Part shown: positions 21,235 through 31,640 of the stretch, piece after piece | How positions within the stretch are numbered: the stretch's first letter is position 1 | Layout: every line of letters begins with the position of its first letter | NCBI GenBank assembly: GCA_028571685.1 | Contig: CM053164.1 | Span: 35,266,501 to 35,330,500, forward strand | Origin: Heterohyrax brucei | Lineage: Eukaryota > Chordata > Mammalia > Hyracoidea > Procaviidae | Reading direction: 5' to 3' | Length of the DNA stretch: 64,000 nucleotides | Notes under the pieces: model-generated | Told to the model about the DNA's origin: nothing | The model's input: only the letters and a program-made list of their open reading frames with translations | The model's database searches: none | Position numbers and translations under genes: made by a program

Positions 21235-22168
21235 TTGCTGTTGTTGTTAGGCGCTGGTGAGTTGGTTCCTACTCAGAGTGACACTACGTATAACAGAACG
21301 AAAACACTGCCCAGTCCTGTGCATATCCCAGTCTTTGGTATGCCCATTGTTGTAGTCACTTTGCCAATCCGTCTTGTTGACAGTCTTCCTATTTTCTGCT
21401 GACTTTCTACTTTACCAAGAATGAAGTCCCTCTCAAGGGGCTGATTCCTCCAGACAGCATGTCCAAAGTATGTAAGGCCTAATCTCACCATCCTTGCTTC
21501 TAAGGGGAACTCTGTTGTACTTCTTCCAAGACAGATCCATTCATTTGTTTGGCAGTCCATGGTATGTTTGATACTCTTCTCCAACACCACAATTCAAAGA
21601 TATCAATTCTTCTGTCTTACCCTATTCGTTGTCCATCTTTCACAGGCATATGATGCAATTTAAAACACCATGGCTTAGTCTTCAAGTTGACAACTTTGCT
21701 TTTAAGCACTTTAAAGGGGTCTTTTGCAGTACATTTGCTCAATGCAATGCATCTTCTGGTTTCTTAACTACTGCCTCCATGGGTGTTGATTGTGGATCCA
21801 AATAAAATAAAATCCTTGACAACCTCAACCTTTTCTCCATTTCTCATGATGTTGCTTATTCATCCAGTAGTGAGGATTTTTGTTTTCTTGATGTTATGAT
21901 GTAATTCACACCGAAGATTGTGGCCTTCGATCTTCATCACGTTTCAAGCCCTCTTTCAGCAAGCAAGGCTATGTCATCTGCAAAACACAGGTTATTAATG
22001 AGTTTTCCTCTTATCTTCATACCCTGTTCTTCATATAGTCCAGCTTCTCAGATTATTTGGTCAGCATGCAGATTGAATAGGAACATAGAAACATTACAAA
22101 TGATTGAACAGGAATCACAGCAACATGCAAGTCAATACACTATGACAAATTCCCAGACAAGTGGGAGT
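21235..22168 (-). repeat. RTE-clade LINE copy, internally deleted
   Basis: Starts with the tail repeat (ttgctgttgttgttagg) and continues through the reverse transcriptase C-terminal region: 'tctaccaagaatgaagtcc', 'gcatatgatgcaattt..ccatggctt', 'tgggtgttgattgtggatccaa'. It reaches 'catcttcat..ccctgttcttcatatagtcc' near 22020. Near 22085 it joins directly to the RTE 5' terminus ('atcacagcaacatgcaagtc..gacaaa'). The endonuclease domain and most of the polymerase are gone. Family: RTE clade, related to BovB, autonomous partner of AfroSINE. Confidence 0.8.
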
Positions 22169-22184
22169 TCTTTTTACTTGCAAG

Positions 22185-22348
22185 TAAAACCAGTCCAAAC
22201 CTGTTGCCACAGAGTCGTTTCAATTCATAGCAGCCATGTGGGGCAGAGTAGAATCACTCCAAAAAGTTTCAAAGGTGTAGCTGATGGATTTGAACTACAG
22301 TCTTTTTGGTTGCAACTGAGCTTTTAACCACTGCAGCACCAGGGTTCC
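22185..22348 (-). repeat. AfroSINE (short variant), full length
   Basis: Reversed tail (ttgccacagagtcgtttcaatt), 'ggggcagagtagaatc', 'gatggatttgaactacag' and head end 'cactgcagcaccagggttcct'. It sits against the 5' end of the preceding RTE copy. Confidence 0.9.
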
Positions 22349-23910
22349 TAATTGTAACTATCACCTACAAGTTCTTGACTTCAAATATAAAAGACACACT
22401 AGAATGTCGTAGGATCAGGTCAGTGTTTCAGCCCACACAGCTGGTTCTTCCGTGATCATAGAGATCCCAATACTTTCACATAGCTGGTCTTTTTCTCACC
22501 AGACTTACAGAGGAAAAAAATGGTAAACAGAATCCAAGTCAATGAAGAATAAGGAAAATTTTCCTAAACAGATTTTGTTGTCTTTGTCACAAGCTTGGAG
22601 CATAATTTTGGAATTTTCAGAAGCAATTAGAAAGAAAAGGAATTTGTGACTTCATTTATTAATTAAATATTTGTTACATATTGACAGTGTGCATGGTCCT
22701 GTCCTTTGGGATTTCAGATCATTTCTCTCAAGAGTGAGCCCTATCAATGAACCTTAAAGCTAGGAAAGACCATGAGCTCCAACAAACTCATTTTCCAAAT
22801 GAAAAGAAGACTTGTAACTCTCCTGAATTGTAAGTGACTTATTGAAAGATCTATAGCATAAGTCCCAGTATTTATGCTACAACTACTAATTCATAAAACA
22901 GACACTTTGAAACTAGATTTGGATCTTCTAAGTTTAAGAGGAGAAGTGAGATTCCATTTGCCAATATTCACATCCTTGCGGGAGATGATATTATTCCTAA
23001 GCCAAAACATATTGGTAAATTCTCTAATTTAGTCATTTGAAGTATCACTTTACATGATAAATGTTTCTAAAAAGTTGCATACAAATCAAATTTTTGTAAT
23101 TGAATTACCTTTTTAAAAGAACAAGACAGATTGCTTTGTAAAGGAACCCTGGGATGAAAATGAGAAATATTTCTGCAATTTAAATAATAACCACCTCCAT
23201 AATTTATCTCTTCCATAAATTCATAATTTAATATTCCTCAGTTTTGTTTATCATCACTTGTTTAAACATAAAGACCTATATTTATGCAGCTAGTGTCTCC
23301 AAGGAGTTTGAGGCACATTTTAGTAATAACTAATACTTCACTCCTGCATACTCTTAAGAAGAATAAGGAATTTACGTACCCATTTAACAGGTAAGAACTA
23401 TCATGGAGAAAATCATGTAGATAAGATGTCTAAGTGTTCTTGGATACAGATCCTGGGGTTTTAATTTTTTGTTTTTTGACAGAAAATTGTACTAGGTACT
23501 AACTTTTTCCAAAGCCAGATACTAAACTGCAAAGATGAAAGACAATCTCTTTTTTTTTCAAGGTACTATAATCTATTGGAAACAACCCGTGCAAATACTA
23601 ACTCAGTTTTTGGTGTGAGCTTTATCTCTTTAACTGAACTTTGAATTCTTTGGAGGTAGGCCACACACACTAGGTTATGTTACATCCTGCTTGGGATATT
23701 GTGAGGCAACTATCAACCCCCTGAGAGATATTTCCTGTGTTGCAGATACATGGGCATCAACAAAATAGATGACACGTCCCAAATTTATGTGCTTCATGAT
23801 TCCAGTAAGAGCCCCATACCCTGTTTTCTGTCCAATCACTTGACTCACCTGCAAAATAGGGAGAGTAAGAAATAAGTGAATGAATGAATAAATAAAAATA
23901 ATCTATATGC
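22349..23910. other. Old-repeat background without a gene
   Basis: Weak old repeats are visible: a reversed L2 terminus near 22660-22710, a MIR-like stretch near 22740-22890 ('ccaacaaactcattttccaaatgaaaag') and a reversed L2 piece near 23495-23600 ('gtactaggtactaac..', 'aactgcaaagatgaaagac'). Nothing coding is seen. Confidence 0.4.
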
Positions 23911-23911
23911 C

Positions 23912-24075
23912 AGAAAAAAAAGAAAACACTGCTGTCAAGTCAGTTTCAACTCATAGCAACTCTATAGGACAGAGTAGAACTGACCCATACAGTTTTCAAG
24001 GAGTGCCTGGTGGATTCAAATTGCCAGCCTCTGGTTAGCAGATGTAGCACTTAACCATTAAGCTACCAAGGGACT
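23912..24075 (-). repeat. AfroSINE (short variant), full length
   Basis: A-rich end, reversed tail (gctgtcaagtcagtttcaac), 'ggacagagtagaactgaccc', 'ggtggattcaaattgccagcc' and head end 'ccattaagctaccaaggg'. It abuts the terminal sequence of a mariner element. Confidence 0.9.
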
Positions 24076-24076
24076 G

Positions 24077-24411
24077 CCAATTAAGTTTGCAAACATCCTA
24101 CAAAAAGTGTTACATGCCTCGCTGCTGAATATCACTGCCGTCACCTTCAAAGTACTCTCCTGAGAAGCTATGCACCAATGCCAGAGCCTAGTCCACCCTT
24201 CAAAGCAATTTTGGAACTCTTTTTTTCTGGAATGGCCATGAGAGTTTTGTCACACTACCCTTGATGTCATGAATGTCATCAAAATGTCTTCCTTTCAATA
24301 CTTCTTTTATGTTGGAGCAAAGAAAAAAGTGATTAGAGGCTGATCACCTGAGTATGGAGGATATTCCAATACAGTTCTTTGTTTACCAGGTAAAAACTCC
24401 CTCGTAGCCAG
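24077..24411 (-). mobile_element. Mariner (Tc1/mariner) DNA transposon, 3' portion
   Basis: The left edge resembles a terminal inverted repeat (ccaattaagtttgcaaac). Read on the minus strand, the sequence encodes the C-terminus of a mariner transposase, including a GEYFEGD motif close to the end, and continues inward through more transposase sequence (complement of 24230-24405). In-frame disruptions are present, including an extra run of bases in the block near 24218. The 5' half is missing, so it cannot move by itself. Confidence 0.75.
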
Positions 24412-24412
24412 C

Positions 24413-24434
24413 CAAGTGCTGTCGAGTCAGATCC
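24413..24434 (-). repeat. AfroSINE/RTE tail scrap at the mariner junction
   Basis: 'aagtgctgtcgagtcagatc' resembles the shared SINE/RTE tail. It lies between two mariner pieces and may mark how they became joined. Confidence 0.4.
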
Positions 24435-24442
24435 AAACAACT

Positions 24443-24640
24443 ACGCAATTAAGTTCTTGAGCTTGCCACCATGCCCAACAGCCATTCCAGAAAGAGTTCC
24501 AAAATTTCTTTGAAGGGTGGACTAGGCATTGGCATCAGTGCATAGCTTCCCAAGTGGAGTACTTTGAAGGTGACCACAGTCGTATTCACCAATGAGGTAT
24601 GTAGCACTTAGAACAATTAAATTTGTGGACTTAACAGTCA
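24443..24640 (+). mobile_element. Mariner-derived miniature element (internally deleted)
   Basis: A copy of about 200 bases with TIR-like ends (caattaagttcttgagcttg on the left; reversed 'ttaagtccacaaattt' on the right). It contains only the transposase C-terminus: 24485-24592 reads FQKEFQNFFEGWTRHW followed by HQCIASQVEYFEGDHSRIHQ, then a stop. This is the mariner WxRRWxxCIASxGxYFEGD ending. The rest of the transposase is deleted. It is inverted relative to the mariner piece at 24077-24411 and shares about 130 bases with it. Confidence 0.8.
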
Positions 24641-25214
24641 GATCTCATGTATACACACACACTCACACATTCATGTTTGATAACGTGTTCACAGGTCATT
24701 CAATGGCAGCATGTCTTTACAGGATCCCCATCATATGTTCAGCCGTGAGCTATACAGTCAGGAAGAAAAGGAGGGAGTGTGTAGGCTTGGCCACTAAGAA
24801 ACCGAAGTTCAGCTAAAGAAACAAGGCTCACCGATAAAACCACATTAGAGTCAATGTGTACATGAGTTGTTCCCAGTAGACTGTAGAACCTTAACAAAAG
24901 GAATCTTATCCCCTTCATCTTTCCAATTGTAGTGATTTACCTTGGAAAAAGATCAGTACACAGTGAAGTTTTTCCACATTAAATTATGAAAACTTAGACG
25001 GCTTGAGAAGCATGTTATATCTGCAGATACCTGGAGAACCATGTAGAAGAAATGGAGCAAATATATTCTTTCTAGCTCTAAGATGAAATTTTCTCATCAG
25101 CAAACTGAAGACAATTATAAAACCAGTCTTCAAGTATTATTGTGGTACTTAACTGGCACGACACATCTAAAGCATTTAGAACCTCTCTGGCACACAGCGT
25201 GAAGCCAATAAACT
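24641..25214. other. Unassigned stretch
   Basis: No gene or repeat is recognised, apart from a short ACAC run near 24652-24664. Confidence 0.35.
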
Positions 25215-25217
25215 GTA

Positions 25218-25480
25218 GCTGTTGATACGTGCTGTTGAGTTGGTTCTGACTCATAGTGATCTCGTGTATAACAGAACAAAGCATTGCTCACTCCTTGACA
25301 GTAGTAGGTATATTTGATACTCCCATTGCGGTCATTGTGTCCATCTGTCTTGTTGAATTGAGTCTTCCTCTTTTTACTGATCCTTTGCTTTGCCAAACAT
25401 GATGTCCTCCTGCAACTATTGATCCCTACTGATAAAGTGTCCAAAGTAAGCAAAACAAAGTGCCGCTCTTCTTGCTTTTA
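25218..25480 (-). repeat. RTE LINE, 5'-truncated 3' end
   Basis: Reversed tail 'gtgctgttgagttggttctgactcatagtg', then 'gtgtataacagaacaaag', 'tgttgaattgagtcttcctctttttactga' and 'catgatgtcctcctg'. It stops at 'cttgctttta', giving about 260 bases of the RTE 3' end. Confidence 0.85.
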
Positions 25481-25676
25481 AGAAGCCGTGGTGGCTAAGC
25501 ACTCAGCTGCCACCTAAAAGTTTGGCAATTTGAGCCCGCTAACTACTCTGTGGAAGAAAAGATCTGGCAGTCTGTTCCCATAAAGATTATAACCTAGGAA
25601 ACCTTCCTGGAAATTTCTACTCTGTCCTATAGGGTCACTACGAGTTGGAATCTTCTAGACAACACAAATGACAACA
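25481..25676 (+). repeat. AfroSINE (long variant)
   Basis: Head 'agccgtggtggctaagcactcagctgcc' with A-box, B-box region 'ttggcaatttgagcc', middle 'ggaagaaaagatctggcagtctg..cataaagatta' and tail 'agggtcactacgagttggaatc'. It lies between two RTE fragments. Confidence 0.85.
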
Positions 25677-26030
25677 CCACCGTCAATTCATCTCCTACTC
25701 ATAGCTACCTTATGTATAACAGAAAAAGTATTACCTGGCCCCATTCCATGGTCATGATTGATAGCATATTTAGTCCGTTGTTGTAGACTACTGTATTACT
25801 CCATCTCATTGAGGGTTTCCCTTGTTTTCAATTATCAATGGTGTCCTTTTCTAGCTCTTGAACTTTCCTGAGTGTGTGTCCAAAGTAAGCTATCTGAAGC
25901 CTTTCTATCCTCCATTATAAGAGGTATTCTGTTTGCGTATCTTCAAAGACTGGTATGTTCGTTTTTCTTGTAGTCTGTAGCTTAATCAATAGTTTTGTCA
26001 ATACTACAATTTTCGTATAGTTATGAAGGA
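25677..26030 (-). repeat. RTE LINE, 3' end, strongly diverged
   Basis: It begins with a second reversed tail (cgtcaattcatctcctactcatagc) and 'tgtataacagaaaaagtatt'. It continues with 'actccatctcattgagggttt..cttgtttt', 'tgtccaaagtaagc' and 'gtctgtagctt'. The fresh tail shows that it is a separate copy from 25218-25480. Confidence 0.65.
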
Positions 26031-26194
26031 ATTGATGACAGCTCAATGTGAAGAGGTACTGTCCAAAAATATTAAGAGCTGCACATAAATGGGAGCTACT
26101 ACATGGGCAGAACTTCCCATCACAGAGATTTGTGATCATCTCTCAATGAAAAAGTCTAGAGAATTCTAATGGTAGGAAATGGTGTATAGCATCA

Positions 26195-26395
26195 GTTTAT
26201 TAACCTGCTTGAGAATCAAAACAAGCTACGCAATGTGGTAAAAATAGAGAATTCCTGGATAATCTAATTACTTAAGAACTGGGGAATGGTCCAGGAATAT
26301 GCATTTTAATGAGCATTCCAAGAAACTTTTGCATAGCAAGCACGGGTCTAACAAGCTAAGTTTGAGAACCACCTGTTCAGGGAAAATTTTGGACC
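26195..26395 (+). mobile_element. MER5A-like hAT-Charlie miniature element
   Basis: The ends are roughly inverted ('catcagtttattaacctgcttgagaatca' and 'aagctaagtttgagaaccac'). The middle 'ctggataatctaatta' and 'ggaatatgcattttaatgagc' resemble MER5A. It is an ancient non-autonomous DNA transposon without coding capacity. Confidence 0.6.
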
Positions 26396-26451
26396 TTCTA
26401 GATTCTGAGCTTCTGAGACCTCCTTCACCCACCATTGGTTAGCTTCAAAAT

Positions 26452-26609
26452 AACCTGTTAACTTGTAGTCAAGTTGATTGCGACTCATGTTGATCTTGTA
26501 ATAAAGAGTAGAACTACTCTAAATGGTTTTCAAGGAACAGTTGGTGGATTTGAACTGCTGACTTTTTGATCAGCAATTGAGCTCTTAATCACTGGGACAC
26601 CAGGGCTCT
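26452..26609 (-). repeat. AfroSINE (short variant), full length
   Basis: Reversed tail (gtagtcaagttgattgcgactca), 'aagagtagaactactc', 'tggtggatttgaactgctgac' and head end 'cactgggacaccagggct'. Confidence 0.9.
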
Positions 26610-26654
26610 GCAATAACGTCATGGAAAGCAAGGCAAATTAGTAAGTCAGTGATA

Positions 26655-26820
26655 CTGCATTCAGCCCCTGTTCTGCCATTTCTTATCTGTATGACTTAAA
26701 TTGAATACACTCCAAGAGCTTCAACTTCCTTGTCTATAAAATAGAGATAAAAATGATTACCTTGTGCGAATGTTCTTAGGGGTTTTCTTGCACATAATAA
26801 GTGCTCAATAAATATTTCAT
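26655..26820 (+). repeat. MIR-type SINE
   Basis: 'ctgccatttcttatctgtatgactt', 'cttcaacttccttgtctataaaatagagat' and 'gattaccttgtgcga' follow the MIR layout. The end 'cataataagtgctcaataaatatt' is the LINE2-like MIR tail. Confidence 0.7.
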
Positions 26821-27610
26821 GAACTCAACAGAAAAGTGACTCTCATAGTGTGAAATAAATGAGGGGCTTAACAAGCATCAGTTCCACTTCTTACCATGCC
26901 CTGACCTTATGCATTATGTAAAGGACAATGAGTTCACCTAAACCAAGAAGTTAGACTAAAGGTGAGAAAAGGGAGCCATGCTTGGAAGGAAGCACCCAAA
27001 GAGCACGAAAACAACACGGAGGATTCCCAAAGCAGGAGATTCTCAAACTCCATAGTAGAACAAGAAAAGGGGGGAAAAAAGGCAGTATATTAAATTTCAC
27101 AGAAGGAGAATGAAAGTATCATAGATCTTTTTGGATTTTGTTGGGTGTTCTCAGTCATTAAATCTGCATTTAGAAATATTTATATTTGCTGAAAACCAAT
27201 AGCCTTGGTGCACAGGGAGAATAAAAAGAGCAGGGGACAGGGTCTAATTAATCATCAAGGGGCTGTCACATTGACAACTAGAAGAATTGGAAAGTTACAA
27301 AGTACCAGCACCAAACAGCATCAATCACCCAACGATGGTAAATAAATTAATCAAAAATCATTGGGTACCAAAAGGTCTGGGGGAAAAATAAAAGGCAGAA
27401 GAGAAAAATGATCAGAAGCAGCAAGCAAGCAAAATAGCCAAGCCTGACCCTGTAAAGCTGAAGTCATGTACCCTGGCAAGTTGCCAGCCTTTCTACCTTC
27501 AATGCCTCACCCATTCCTGGTCAGAATGCCAAGCACAATGTTGTGCAAAAGTAACTACAGACATTCTTGTCTTCATCCCTGTCATCCCTTTTGTACTGTA
27601 TGCGCATAAA
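26821..27610. other. Unassigned stretch, partly candidate conserved DNA
   Basis: No gene is recognised. The 27150-27310 part is repeat-free with TAATTAATCATCA-type sequence and might be regulatory. This is weak inference. Confidence 0.25.
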
Positions 27611-27747
27611 CAACAAAAAAATCTGTTGCCATCTAGTCGATTCTGACTTATAGTGACTGTATAGGACACAGTAGGACTGCCCCAATAGGATTTCCAAGGA
27701 GCAACGGTAGCAGCTGAGTCCTTAATCACTTTACTGCCAGGGCTCCT
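27611..27747 (-). repeat. AfroSINE, slightly shortened
   Basis: Reversed tail (gttgccatctagtcgattctgactt), 'ggacacagtaggactgccccaatagg' and head end 'tttactgccagggctcct'. Part of the B-box region is missing. Confidence 0.85.
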
Positions 27748-27824
27748 GTGTGAATATATTCATCTATTATCCCCTCCCCCTTCTCATACCCCCAGGAAAG
27801 TGGGAGATTATCATCTTTGACATG

Positions 27825-28438
27825 TATTGTTGTTGAGGCTAGATGCCTTCCAGTTCAGTTCTGACCCATAACAACCGTACATACAAGAAAATAAAGACTG
27901 CCTATTCCTGTACTATCCTCATGATCTTTGCTGTGCTTAAGTCCATTGTTGCAGTCACTGTCTCATTCCATCCTATTGAGGGTCTTCTTCTTTTTTCCTG
28001 AACCTCTACTTTACAAAGCAAGATGTCCCTCTACAGGGACTGGTATCTCCTGATAACACATCTGAAGTATGTGAGACAAAGTCTTACTATCCTTGCTTTT
28101 AAGAACATTCTGGTTATACTTTTTCCAAAGCAGATTTGCTTGTTCTTCTAATAGTCTATGTTAGATTCAATATTTTTTGCTGACATCATAAATCAAAGAC
28201 ATCAGTCCTTCTTATCTTCCTTATTTATCATCCAGCTTTCGCATGCATGCGAAGCAACTGAAAATATGATGACTTTAGTCAGCCACAGCTTAGTCTTCAA
28301 AGTGACATCTAGGCTTTTAAATACTTTAGTCTTTTGCAGCAGATTTTCCCAACACAGGCAATTGATTTCTTGGCTTGCTCCATGGGCGTTGATTGTAGAT
28401 CCAAGTAAAATGAAATCCATAGCAGGTTTAACGATCTA
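27825..28438 (-). repeat. RTE LINE, 5'-truncated, reverse transcriptase C-terminal part
   Basis: Reversed tail (tattgttgttgaggctagatgcc), then 'ctactttacaaagcaagatgtccct', 'ggactggtatctcctgataac', 'cttgcttttaagaacattctgg', 'gcatgcatgcgaagcaactgaaaat' and 'gggcgttgattgtagatccaag'. This covers about 610 bases of the 3' end. A second copy in the same orientation begins at once. Confidence 0.85.
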
Positions 28439-28440
28439 TG

Positions 28441-29692
28441 TTGTTGTTGTTGTTAGGTGCCATCGAGCAGGTTTTAACTCATAGCAATTCTGTGCACAAC
28501 AGAACAAAACTCTGCCTGGTCCTGCGCAACATCCACAATCATTTTTATGCTTAAATCCATCTTTGCAGCCACTGTGTCAATTCATCTCCTTGAGGGTCTT
28601 CCTGTTTTCTCTGACTCTCTATAAGCATGATGTCCTTCTCCAGGTATTGATCCCTCCTGACAACATGTCCAAAATATTTAAGACATGGTTTCACCATCTC
28701 TGCTTCCAAGGAGCACTCTGACTCTCTGGCTGTCCCTCTTCCAGAGCAGATCTGTTTGTTCTTTTGGAAGTCCATGATACACTCAATATCCTTCTCCAAC
28801 ACCACAGTTCAAAGGCATCAATTCTTCTGTCTTCCTTGTTCATTGTTCAGCTTTTGCACACGTATGATGCAACTGAAAATACCACGGCTTGGGTCAGATG
28901 CACCTTAGACTTCAAGGTGACATCTTTACTTTTTAACACTTTAATGATGTCCTTTGCAGCAAATTTTCCCAGTGCAATGCATCTTTTGGTTTCTTGACTG
29001 TTGCTTCCATGAGCATTGATTGTGAATCCAAGTAAAATGAAATCCTTGACAATCTCAAGTCCTTCTCCACTTACGACAGTGTTGCTTTCCAGTCTAGTTG
29101 TGAAGATTTTTGTTTTCTTGATGTTGAGGAGCAATGTATACTGAAGGCTGTGTTCTTTGATCTTCATCAGTATGAGTTTCAAATCTTCTGCACTTTCAGC
29201 GAATAAGATGGTTTCATCTGCATAACACAGGTTCTTAATGAGTTGTCCTCCAATCCTATGGCTTCGTTCCTCTTCATGTAATCTAGCTTCTCGGATTGTT
29301 TGCTGGGCATACAGACTGAAAAGCTATGGCAAAAGGATATAACCCTGATGCACACCATCCCTGACTTCAAACCAGGCAGTGTCCCGTTGTCTTATTCACA
29401 TAACTGCCTTTTGATCCAAGTACAGATTCCTTAATAACACAGTTAAGTGTACTGAAATCCCCCTTCTCCTCAAAGTTAGCCATAATTTGCTACGATCTAC
29501 GCAGTCAAATGCCTTTGCATAGTCAATAAAACACAGGCAAACACCTTTCTGGCATTCTCTGCTTTCAGCCAAGAACCACCTGACATCAGCAATGATACCC
29601 CTGGTTCTATGTCCTCTTCTGAATCCAGCTTGAATTTCTGGCAGCTCCTTGCCAATATACTGTTGCAGTTGCTTTTGAATGGTGTCATATAG
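28441..29692 (-). repeat. RTE LINE, 5'-truncated, 1.25 kb
   Basis: Starts with a clean (TTG)n tail and 'ttaggtgccatcgagcagg'. On the minus strand it encodes the RT thumb and C-terminal region, with recognisable phrases such as VKDFILLGFTINAHG, KRCIALGKFAAKD and VLKSKDVTLKSKVHLTQAVVF, then KYFGHVVRRDQYLEKDIML nearer the 3' end. The palm YADD region lies near 29205-29225 and is altered (the complement of 'cataagatggtttcatctgcata'). Stops and frame changes break it into at least four open pieces. RTE elements have an APE-type endonuclease followed by RT; the endonuclease is absent here. Confidence 0.9.
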
Positions 29693-29708
29693 ATTATCCT
29701 ATTATCGC

Positions 29709-29904
29709 TTTGGAGTCTCTGGGTGGTGCAAAACAAAATGCAATCAACTGCTAAGCCAAAGTTTGGTGGTTCAAGTTCACCTTGAGTCACCTCAGAAAAG
29801 GCCGGGGAATCCACTTCTGAAAAATCAGCCATTGAAAACCCTGAGCCACATAATTCTGTCACACTGAAGGTTTCTGTGAGTTGGAATTACCTCTGTGCAA
29901 CTGC
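29709..29904 (+). repeat. AfroSINE (long variant)
   Basis: Head 'ggagtctctgggtggtgcaaaa' through 'ggtggttcaagttcacc' (B-box), middle 'ggggaatccacttctgaaaaatcagccattgaaaaccc' and tail 'tgtgagttggaattacc'. It directly follows the 5' truncation point of the RTE. Confidence 0.85.
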
Positions 29905-30018
29905 TTGTACTGATTTAAGTATCACTTTGCCTAAAACCATTCTCTGACTCATTCTTAAACATGTTAGTGTGTTCAACTTAAAAAAACTCCACATGTCTCC
30001 ATTAGTTGGTATGTTGAT

Positions 30019-31008
30019 CATCTGGTACTGCTCTAACAGAAATACCACAAGTGGGTTGTTTTAACAAAGAAGTTTGTTCTCTCACAGTTCAGTAGACTGG
30101 AATCCCAATTAAGGGTGTCACATTCTCTGTTGGCTTTGGAGAAAGGTCCTTGTGTTGTGTCTGTCTTTCTTTGGCCTGAGAGAATCATGGAACAGGAACT
30201 TCAGGTACGAAGGATGAACTGTGATCCCACTGCTGCTTTCTTGGTGGTATGAAGTCCCCAACTCCCTGCTTGCTTCACTTTCCTTTTATCTGTTGTAGGG
30301 ATAAAGGGCAGTGCAAGCCACACTCCAGGGAAATTCCCTTAGTAAGCATACATCTTAGTCATCTAGTGCCACTGTAAGTGGATGGTTTTAACAAAGATTT
30401 ATTTTCTCACAGAAAAGCAGGCTAAAATTCCAAATTCAGGACATCAGCTCCAGATGAAGTATTTTTCTGATAGCTCTGAAGGAAAGCCCTTTGTCTTCTG
30501 TCTTTCCCTGGACTCCAACCTTCTGAAGTACAAGGACCAGGGGTCTTTTCCAGAGGAGACGCTTAGCTCCTAGCACTTCTTGGTGATATGAAGTCCCCAA
30601 CTCTCCGCTTGCTTCCCTTTCCTTAATATACCAAGTAATTGCCTCAAGGCACAGCACAGTCTTACACACACTGAGTCCTGCTCCACCAGCGCGATGGCCA
30701 CCTACCCTCCCTCATCAACATTATGGATGCAGAGTTCACAATATACAGGAACATCAACAATACCAGAAATCACAGCCCAGCTAAACAGCTGCACAAGTGT
30801 TAGGGGAGACAAAATTCAAGCCTTGACGGAGTATTAGAGTTCCACCCTAATTCTCTTTAACATAATTCAGTCTATTAACCACAGGTATAGATTAGAATTC
30901 GCAGCAGAGAAAAGTCACAAAATAGAGAGCAAGCACGCAATACTGGGAATTAGGCCCAGTCAAATTGCTGCACATATTTTGGGGGGGACACAATTCAACT
31001 CATGACAG
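30019..31008 (-). mobile_element. MaLR-like LTR, split by a second LTR
   Basis: The U5-type end (tctggtactgctctaacagaaataccacaag..) opens the element at 30019 and runs to about 30340. The other part, ending in 'ggggggacacaattcaactcatgac', occupies about 30830-31008. The sequence between belongs to another copy of a related LTR. A reversed solo LTR fossil of ERVL-MaLR type; the exact family is uncertain. Confidence 0.6.
30346..30829 (-). mobile_element. MaLR-like LTR nested inside another LTR
   Basis: It runs from a U5-type end (catcttagtcatctagtgccactg) to a U3-type start (ggggagacaaaattcaagccttgac). It is bounded by AGTAA (30341-30345) and AGTAT (30830-30834), a plausible 5-base target-site duplication. 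It must be younger than its host LTR. Fossil, no internal genes. Overlapping open frames on both strands are part of the LTR. Confidence 0.6.
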
Positions 31009-31395
31009 CTGGGTGCTACGAGGTACAATATTTGCAGTGATACTGAGGACCCTCACTGACTCAGAATTTTCATCTGCACCTACTTTCCAAACCTGGCCTC
31101 TGTTACCTTTGTTCTTACCCAGTAAAAGAGTGGTTAGACAGGATATGATCTAAATCTGTAGCTCCTCTACTCTTTTTCCAGTCAGCATGCACACACCTAC
31201 CCCTCTAAATTCATACAAGACGATAACTCATGGAATTCAGCTGTGGATTAAAAGAACTGAACACAAGATTTGCTATGGACCTGCATAGATCATTAAATAC
31301 TCTAGCAGAGTTTAACATTTGCTGATGTTCAAGCCCCACTTTTTTTTTTTGACATTTTTTGACATGTTAGATAAAACATCCTTTACAATTCACCC
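31009..31395. other. Unassigned stretch
   Basis: No gene or clear repeat is recognised. There is a short T run at about 31340-31350. Confidence 0.35.
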
Positions 31396-31399
31396 ACAA

Positions 31400-31640
31400 G
31401 TGATAATTGATGATTTAATTCCATTTAACAGATACTCAGGTGAGTACCTACAGGGCCCCAGGGATGATATAGAAATTAATGAAGCCATATCCTTACATTC
31501 TAAAAGCTCATAGCCCCAAAATAACTCTCATGTCATGCACTGGGAAAAGCTTCTGGGAGGAGATGGAATTTGATACAATTTAGAAGAAAGTCAAGACCTG
31601 GGCAATGGACATAGGAGAAAGACATCTAAGATACACAGAT
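31400..31640 (-). repeat. L2 LINE 3' end, reversed
   Basis: 'tgagtacctacagggccccagggatgatatagaaa', 'ccttacattctaaaagctcatag' and 'cttctgggaggagatggaatttga' match the L2 terminus in reverse. Confidence 0.55.

Noticed and set aside
28551-29182. Long minus-strand frames with protein-like sequence
   Set aside because: They translate to RTE reverse transcriptase C-terminal phrases and belong to a dead LINE, not to a host gene.
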